64,000 bases of DNA from Saussurea involucrata (lineage: Eukaryota; Streptophyta; Magnoliopsida; Asterales; Asteraceae). This document shows, piece by piece, positions 57,293 through 64,000 of this stretch. The notes below the pieces were generated by a model, which saw only the letters and a program-made list of their open reading frames with translations, was not told the origin of the DNA and made no database searches. A program made the position numbers and the translations under genes. The DNA lies in contig CM066313.1 of the NCBI GenBank assembly GCA_033807775.1, positions 92,513,484-92,577,483 on the forward strand, given 5' to 3'. Each line of letters starts with the position of its first letter. The stretch's first letter is position 1.

Positions 57293-58232
57293 CTGACTCA
57301 TTTTGATCAAAATTTATATTTACACCTTTAACTTAATCGTGAAAATTTCATGTTACATAAAAGGACACTATGCATGAGACTCTACCTGCAATTGAAGGCT
57401 ACTCACTCTAACAGGGTCACCCGCTTTACTCATGCAGCTTACTCTTGACACTTTACCTACGACCAATGGTCGCCCTCTCGGTCATGCAACAACTTACTGA
57501 ACACGCTTTCCACATCTCACTTACTCAACCCTTTCATATTATTTCGTTTTAAACAACTATCTCACTTTCCACTTCTACATGGTTTCATTTCACTATAGGC
57601 ATCTTATTTCATTAACCCTGCCACCGAAAAGCTCGACTAAGAAGTCAGAGCTCCATTGACACTTTCAAGATTTCGACACAATCTTTCCTTACCATCCTGA
57701 CTGATCTATGCCATGATTTCTAGAACTAGGACTCTCCCGACACGGGAGCCCTACTCAAACTCAAACATTCATCTTCCCCGAAACCACGAAGAACTACCTC
57801 TAGACGACTCGTAACGTTCTATACGACATTCCTTCTCTACGATGCATACATTCATCACCTCATAAGTGACCTCTTAAGAAACTTCCCCAACAAGGGGTCT
57901 CTGTCTACCCCTCAGGGATCTCGTTGACATTCTAACGTACTGGAACACGACATAAACACTAGGTAGGTTAATAAGGTAGGTTAAGCACATACATGTACCT
58001 GTAAGTTCGCAATTACACTGGCCGGTGAAATCTCAAACTTACCTTACATGACAGTCCTCAGTACCCTATTAGTCCTATCTCTATAATAGTGTCCTCCTAA
58101 CGCATTTCCTGTGTCTACATTAGTGCCCTCTTAACGCATTTCCTGATTCTCAGTTGTGATTTTCTACTCCTAAGTTTAAGTTTAGGCCCGTCCGGTCACC
58201 TAAATCCCTTAAACTATGGCTCTGATACCATT
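57293..58232 (-). other. LARD internal region, part B (5' side)
   Basis: Non-coding on both strands. 57330-57430 matches 61915-62050 in inverted orientation (GAGTAGCCTTC, GAGTCTCATGCATAG), and 57995-58065 matches 61255-61315 (CTGGCCAGTG, CTTACAGGTACATG). It ends at the primer site. Confidence 0.75.
58219..58230 (-). other. Primer-binding site of the outer LARD
   Basis: TGGTATCAGAGC on the minus strand, two bases from the LTR at 58233. Confidence 0.93.
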
Positions 58233-59507
58233 TGTAACATCCCAAAAATCCACAATAGAACAAACATAGCATTTAAACATAAGATTTACAAAACTAGGTC
58301 CCAAAATTTCTCATTACATCCATCTACACTTAGGTTGGAGGAAACAACCTATACACAACTGAGAATAATCTAACTGCTACGAGTGGCACATGCACTGTCT
58401 CTAGCTGCATCTGTTCCCTATCTTGCTCTTGCTCACTTACCTGAGCCTTCTACCATTTGCTTACCTGAAAAGGTTTTAGTTTTGAAAAGCGAGGGTTAGA
58501 CCATGAGGTCTAGTGAGCTCCCTCCATAAATAGTGTACATCAACATTATAAAAAAATCATTTATAAAACAATTCACATTCTTCACATAAACATCATTCAT
58601 GGTACTGCACTGTGTAATGGGTCACATAAACATTCCGCAATCGGGGTCCCAGTAGGTTCCCTTCTCGCCTCTTCCGGAGCCTACGCAGACTCCCCTTCCC
58701 TGAGCCTACGCAGAGTCCCCTTTCCGGAGCCCACACGGACTCCCCTCTACCGGATAGGAGGAAACGGATTCCAACCTACCAGTCTGTCATACATATCCAA
58801 GGGATCATCAGAACCCGAGGATTTATCTATGATCCCACAGTGCAGACCGACTCCACATAGCATTCACATAAACCATCATAGTCATAAAACATGAGATTTA
58901 TAATACACTTTACAATTCGTTTCATCTTGCTGAACAATCTTTTCAGTAGAACATACTTTTCATGGGAATAACGTTCGTAAAAGCTTGTAAATAAATCATG
59001 CTCATAAACATACCCTGATCAGTAAAATATTAAGCTTTCATTTACGTAAAAGTCATGTAAAATAACCGGCATTTCCACATAATCACTTTCTTTGGAAAAC
59101 ACGTAAGATCACATATTTTAGTTAGAAAAACTCACCTTGATAACGCTGAACGCACTCCTTAACTACCTCCAAGCTAATCCAATCGAACACCTAAGGCATT
59201 AGATTCGAATCAGATTAAACGGTTCAATCTTACTGACCAGTGAACACTTTCCGGATACAGAGACTTTCCGGACGCTTAGAACTTTCCGAACGCACTATCC
59301 AGACTCTAGTCCTTTCCGGACACACTATCCGGACTCTAGCCCTTTTCGGACACACTATCCAGACTCTACCCTTTCCGGACACACTATCCGGAAAGATACC
59401 CATCCGGTAACTCTCACAAAACTCTACCTGGACACTTGCAAACCATCCGGACACTACTGAAACACCAGTGTCCGGAAACTGCGGCTGTCTGAAAAACAGT
59501 TAACAAA
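58233..59507 (-). repeat. 5' LTR of the outer LARD, truncated
   Basis: It matches 30740-32015 with about 2% difference. After ACAGTTAACAAA (about 59505) similarity stops, and the sequence becomes a plus-strand LTR. About 500 bp of this LTR is missing. Confidence 0.9.
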
Positions 59508-59509
59508 GT

Positions 59510-61107
59510 GGAATAAATGAAAGTTAACTTGAGGGACTTGATAGCAATTTTGTGAAATGTATTTAAGGACACCAATCCCTAGGGCAGCCTCCAGTTGCTG
59601 AAATCAGTAGTGTGATTGTGTGTGTGCTCTTGGTGGTGGCGGCTAAGGAAGAAGGAAGAAGAGAAAGAAAGGTTTGAAGAGAAATATAGAGAAAGGAAGA
59701 ATCAAGCTAAAATCTACAAAAGTCTTGCATCCTAATTCGTTCATCTGATTAGGATAATGCTTCTCCTTCTTATTGTTATGAATCCTTAGGACTGATGTTG
59801 ATGATTTCTTGAGTTTCACCATTTTCCTTGAAAATGAAGTTTTATGGGTTTTGTCTTAATGAATCGATTTTAAGAGATTAAAGTGAGATTAATTGGGTGT
59901 TTGGGGTTGGTGGATGAACCCTTATGGTTATCTAATCAACTAATGGCTAAAATCGGGTTAGAAATCACTTTTAAGAAATTTATTTTCGGACAGCAGCCGT
60001 ACCCGGACACCTTCAGTTCATGATGATATGGTGGTTTCCGGATACGGATGCTAGTTTCCGGGTGGGTGTTTTTCCGGGTAGATCGAGTTACCGGGTGTGG
60101 TATCCGGACAAGTGTGGTATCCGGACAAGTATGGTATCCGGACAAGTATGGCATCCGGACAAGTATGGTATCCGGACAAGTATGACATCCGGACAAGTAT
60201 GGTATCCGGACAAGTATGGTATCCGGACAGGTTGGTATCCGGACAAGTGTGTGTTGGACAGTAGGTCTGAGTTGTTTATCTGATGCGAATCTAATGCCCT
60301 TAGGTGTTCGACTGGTTTAGCTTGGAGTTATATAAGAAGTGCGTTCTATGATAATCAAAGGTGAGTTCTCTCAACCCTTTTTATGACGTACTATTTTTAC
60401 TGAATATGGTTCCTTTACCGAGCATGAACTGATTTATAAAAGTTATGCATGTTTTCATGATTTACATGTTTACTTGCAAATGAAAGATGTTTAAGGTTTT
60501 CATGAATATGATTTCAAATGTATGTGTATGCTATGTGGAGTCGGTTGCACAGTGGGGCCAGGGTACCTTGGGATTTCTAATCCCTTGGGCATATGGAGGT
60601 TAGCTTGTAGGTTGGAATTCGTTTCCTCCTACATGAAGGAACGAGGAGTCCACTTGGATTTCGGCGTAGATGAGAGGGTGTCCGTTAGGCCCCGATCGGA
60701 GTAGCTTATGCGACCCTGAACCCTGTGTTTAACCTTGGATGATGTTTATGAGAAAGATGTGAATGTACGTTTTCTATGAAATGATTCTATACCGTGTTGA
60801 ATGTTTTATGGAGGGAATTCACTAGACCTTTTGGTCTAACCCTCGCTTTTCAAAAACTAAACCATTTTCAGGTAAGCGTTCTATGGGTTCTTCTAGCAAG
60901 AACTAAGAGTTGGCAAGGAGGATTTGGAGCGTATAGCAACTCCAAGTTTTGACTGATAACTATAGATATAGTGCTCGGCTGTGGAATAGAGCCTTCCGCT
61001 GTAAAAGTTGCTTAGTATAGTGAAATGAATGTTTATGAACAAGATAATAATGTAATCTGAATGCTATATTCTAGATAAATTCTTGTTATGAAATTTGGGA
61101 CGTTACA
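59510..61107 (+). repeat. 5' LTR of the second LARD, first ~50 bp missing
   Basis: It ends GGGACGTTACA before the primer site. Compared with the complement of 30740-32516 it starts about 50 bp in. It carries TCCGG repeats, the CTAGACC-TTTT-GGTCTAA hairpin (60822-60839) and CATTTTCAGGTAAG. It is a diverged subfamily relative to the outer LARD. Confidence 0.82.
60098..60250 (+). repeat. 17-bp minisatellite TGGTATCCGGACAAGTA
   Basis: Nine head-to-tail copies with few changes form the core of the CCGG array in this LTR. Confidence 0.95.
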
Positions 61108-61109
61108 AA

Positions 61110-61121
61110 TGGTATCAGAGC
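61110..61121 (+). other. Primer-binding site of the second LARD
   Basis: TGGTATCAGAGC, two bases after the LTR. Confidence 0.93.
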
Positions 61122-61400
61122 CTTAGTTTAAGGGATTTAGGTGACCATTCGGGCCTAAACTTAAACTGTAAGATGAGGAACACAGCCGAGACATAAGATT
61201 GCCTCTAGGAACGATCATTATAAATGCGCTTAGGAATAAGGTGCCAAGGACAAACGTGTAAGGCAAGTTTGGGATTACACCTGGCCAGTGTAATTACGAA
61301 CTTACAGGTACATGTGCGTGCTTACAATACCTTACTTATAGCAAATTTTTTGTGTCACGTCTAGCAAGGATTAACTATCGGTTTCTTTCAGTTTAGCGCT

Positions 61401-61484
61401 ATGGCTGGGAGAACGTTGAGGAATAGGTCAGCAAGATCCCGGAGGGATAGACCGAGCTCCATTGCTTGGGGAAGTGTTGTGTAA
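61401..61484 (+). pseudogene. Vestigial Gag start in the second LARD
   Basis: ATG at 61401 opens 27 codons (MAGRTLRNRSARSRRDRP) before a TAA. Its distance from the primer site (about 290 bp) and its Arg/Ser-rich start parallel the Tekay gag at 40362. All that follows is out of frame or unrelated, so this is a relic. Confidence 0.5.
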
Positions 61485-64000
61485 GAGTCATTATGATGTG
61501 ATGTATATAGACATCATAGAGAAGAAACGTTGTGAAGAATGTTATGAGTCGTCTAGAGGTAGCTCTTCGTGGATTCGGAGAGGATGAATGTTTGAGTTTG
61601 AGTAAGACTCCAGTTTTGGGAGAGTCCTAGTTATGGAAATTATGGGATAGATCAGTTGGGATGGTAAGATAGAACAGTGTCAAAACCTTGAAAGTATCAA
61701 TGAAGTCCTGACTTTTAGCCGAGCTTTTCATTGGCTGAATAAATGGAATAAGATACTTATAATGAATTGAAAGCATGTAGAAGTAGAAAGTGAGATAGTC
61801 AATCAAAGCGAAAATAGTTTGAAATGGTTGAGTAAGTGAGATGTGGAACGCATGTACATCAAGTTAGTGCTTGATCGAGGGGGCGACCCTTGGTCGTAAG
61901 TGGAGTATCAAGGATAAGTTGCGTGAGTAAGTGGTTGACCTTGTTGAGTGAGTAGCCTTCTATTGCAAATAGAGTCTCATGCATAGCGTTCTTTTATGTG
62001 ACACGAAATTTTCAAGATTTAAAAATAAAAACATAACTGTCAACTTTGAACAAAATGAGTCAGCTTGTACGAGTACACGTTTAAAGAAAAAAGCGATTTC
62101 AGTTACGTCGCACATTGAAATTTTGGGCTTAACGATTTGCAAAGTATTCCACACTTTTAATGATAAGTTAAATTGTTACAAAAATGGTCAAGAAAATGGT
62201 TACCTGCAATTCACTTATACCAAAATGCTTATTGACCTTTTGATATCATACAATTGAGTGTGAGAACCGACTGGTTTACTTTGTGTCGGTAATTCTTTCA
62301 GAATGGTATCATACGAAAAGATTTTCATGCAATATATTACTATCATAATAACATTGTTTGGATTGAGCAAGATTGAGGTTCACGGGAAGATGCATGCCAA
62401 CGATTCTCAAATCGTTGTGCAGGGTTTTGAAGTTATAAGAGTGATGGGGTCACGAGTACCCGAGTGTTTCTAAATGTTGTTTATTTAAAATGATAAAATG
62501 TGTAAAAGGATTTATTTACTGTATTGTCATGCATGAAGGCTATGAACCCACTAGGTCGTAGAGTATTACGTCTTAAGCTAAGGAAGAACTCCGAGAGCGG
62601 AGAGGCGTTGGTCAAGTCAGGGGAGAACGTATGTAGCTTTGGTATATGTGTTTAAGAGGAGAGTTGGACCTTGGAAGAGTCGGGAATGGATTTTAGTGTC
62701 AGGTGTATGAGGGTCTGTACCTTTGCTCGATGACTGAGAACACAGTTGCCGAGGGGCGATGGTACCCGGAGGAAGGACTATGAGTCATCAAGGTATTGGT
62801 TTTTAGCAACTCTTTATGAGTAGTGCTGTGAGGCAGGAATGAAAGGTCCACGATGTGGGTCATGAGATTCGTAGGGAGCTTGTAATATTGATGTTACATG
62901 AGTAAGTTTCGAAATGGGGGGCGACGGATTATAAAGTTAACTATGATGTGTAGGGAGGAATAGGTCCCGTAAGGAACTCATGTTAAAGGATAGGTTAAAG
63001 AAGTAATTAAGAGTTGTCTTTTGTTGTTGAAGTCGGCAACGGTGTATGTTGGCCGAGGCCGAAGACTCGAACCAGACGAGTGTAAGTTGATAGAATATCT
63101 TGTAGAGGTGTTAAATTAGTAAAAGACTGTTGTTGTTGAATAGGCGTTCTATTTACGAGGCGAGGAGGGTCCGTAGAAGGACAAGGTGTGTAACACAAGC
63201 GAAGTGAGTGTAGACTATACCGGTCTGTAAGAAAATGTGCCGTGTCTAAGAAAGGACTCGGGTCATAAAAGAGCTAGTTAGGATGTTCGTGTTTGAGCTA
63301 AGTGTGAACTCGTGAGTCATAGTTCAACAAGTTGGGAGAGAACTAAGTAGCGAGACAGACTCGATTGTAGTATACGGGATAATATGAAGGAAAGTGTGAA
63401 TTGTGTACGAATGACCATGAGAGACTTGGTCGGTAGTGTGATAATAGGAGTGGTGAATGTACGAATGAATAGTAGCGTCAATTGCCAAGATATCTGTGTC
63501 AGCCGGTGATGTAGTAAGGCGATGTTAGAAAGATGAAGGATTAGAAGGAAGTCCTTTTGGGATTTCGGATAGAGTGTACGTTTTGCAATCCCAGTTGTTG
63601 AAGTACGTGGGTTGTAAGTAGGTGTGTATTTTGACTGTTATCGGAATGGAATGTCGGGGCAGAATTGGGTGATTGCCCATCTGTGAGACCAAGCTTTGTG
63701 GTTACGTATGTTGTTAAGTATATTCTTGAAGGCAGAAGTAAGTTTAAAGAAGATGATGAATAGATTAGTTAAGTTGTAGTATAGTAGAGGAGACATCGTT
63801 AAAGAATGAAAATTGTTCCTTATGCGTGAGGGAATGATCCTAGAAGAAAATAGTTGGAAATTTTGGTTATGTTTAAGGAATGACGTGATGATGATTGTGG
63901 GTCGGAATAATAGTATGATCGTTAGTTGATTTGAAATGTCATGATAGAGGTATAAGCCTTTGGTTGGTTGATTTAAATTTTATAGATTTGTTAAGTAATG

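Larger units (their letters stand above)
30740..59507 (-). mobile_element. Tekay-derived non-coding LTR element (LARD-like), split by Athila
   Basis: Read on the minus strand: a truncated 5' LTR (58233-59507), a primer site, about 3.85 kb of non-coding internal DNA in two pieces (57293-58232 and 32517-35430), a polypurine tract and the 3' LTR (30740-32516). The polypurine region (GGAATTC...GGGACGGAATTCTTTTAAGG) matches the intact Tekay element at 44945-44980, so it derives from that lineage. No protease, RT or integrase can be recognised in either piece. It must rely on another element for mobility. Confidence 0.85.
59510..64000 (+). mobile_element. Second LARD-like element, plus strand, right end beyond the window
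   Basis: LTR (59510-61107), primer site, then non-coding internal DNA to the window end. The internal region is an inverted relative of 57293-58232 and 32517-35430. No protein domain is seen over nearly 2.9 kb. It abuts the outer LARD 5' LTR to 5' LTR. Confidence 0.82.

Noticed and set aside
8280..60250. TCCGG, motif and minisatellite arrays as CRISPR
   Set aside because: Plant nuclear DNA, no unique spacers of constant length, and all lie inside LTRs.

Overview
The window is nuclear DNA of a flowering plant. It holds two intact host genes set in a mass of LTR retrotransposons, MITEs and SINEs. The style of the Copia and Athila proteins recalls elements of the daisy family (Asteraceae); that placement is from memory and only moderately certain. 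There are no operons, CRISPR arrays, rRNA genes or convincing tRNA genes.

Layout. 1-8015: a minus-strand Ty1/Copia element whose far LTR lies outside the window, with an intact gag, a pol carrying six stops and an open third ORF running off the left edge. 8016-9520: remnant LTR of a Tekay-type Ty3 element with an array of RNA-like hairpins. 9650-13134: 3' end of an Athila-type element with its LTR. 13820-17001: a ZRF1/zuotin-type J-protein gene with a 5'UTR intron. 17440-23336: SINEs, Tourist-like MITEs, a hAT element, a 1.9 kb inverted repeat and a Mutator-like element. 23556-23858: a MAPR (steroid/heme-binding, cytochrome b5-like) gene. 23930-30739: AT-rich intergenic DNA with more MITEs, a SINE and an LTR fragment.

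30740-59507 is a nest three layers deep. A non-coding Tekay-derived element (LARD-like, minus strand) was split by an Athila element (35436-57287, TSD ACATG). That was in turn split by a Tekay chromovirus (38417-46626, TSD GAGAT) and by two Copia LTR copies. Target duplications and LTR divergence agree on the order: about 2% for the outer pair, 1.3% for the middle and 0.4% for the inner (counted by eye). From about 59510 to the end a second LARD of the same group runs head-to-head with the first, giving a large inverted repeat.

No pol gene looks functional: the Copia, Athila and Tekay polyproteins all carry in-frame stops. The observations most worth checking are structural. They are hairpins with compensatory stem changes inside Tekay-type LTRs and upstream of the Athila extra ORF, a gag-intact/pol-dead Copia element with a possible -1 frameshift site, and motif arrays (TCCGG, GGCGCC, GCAGTACTAAC) shared between parts of elements or between families.
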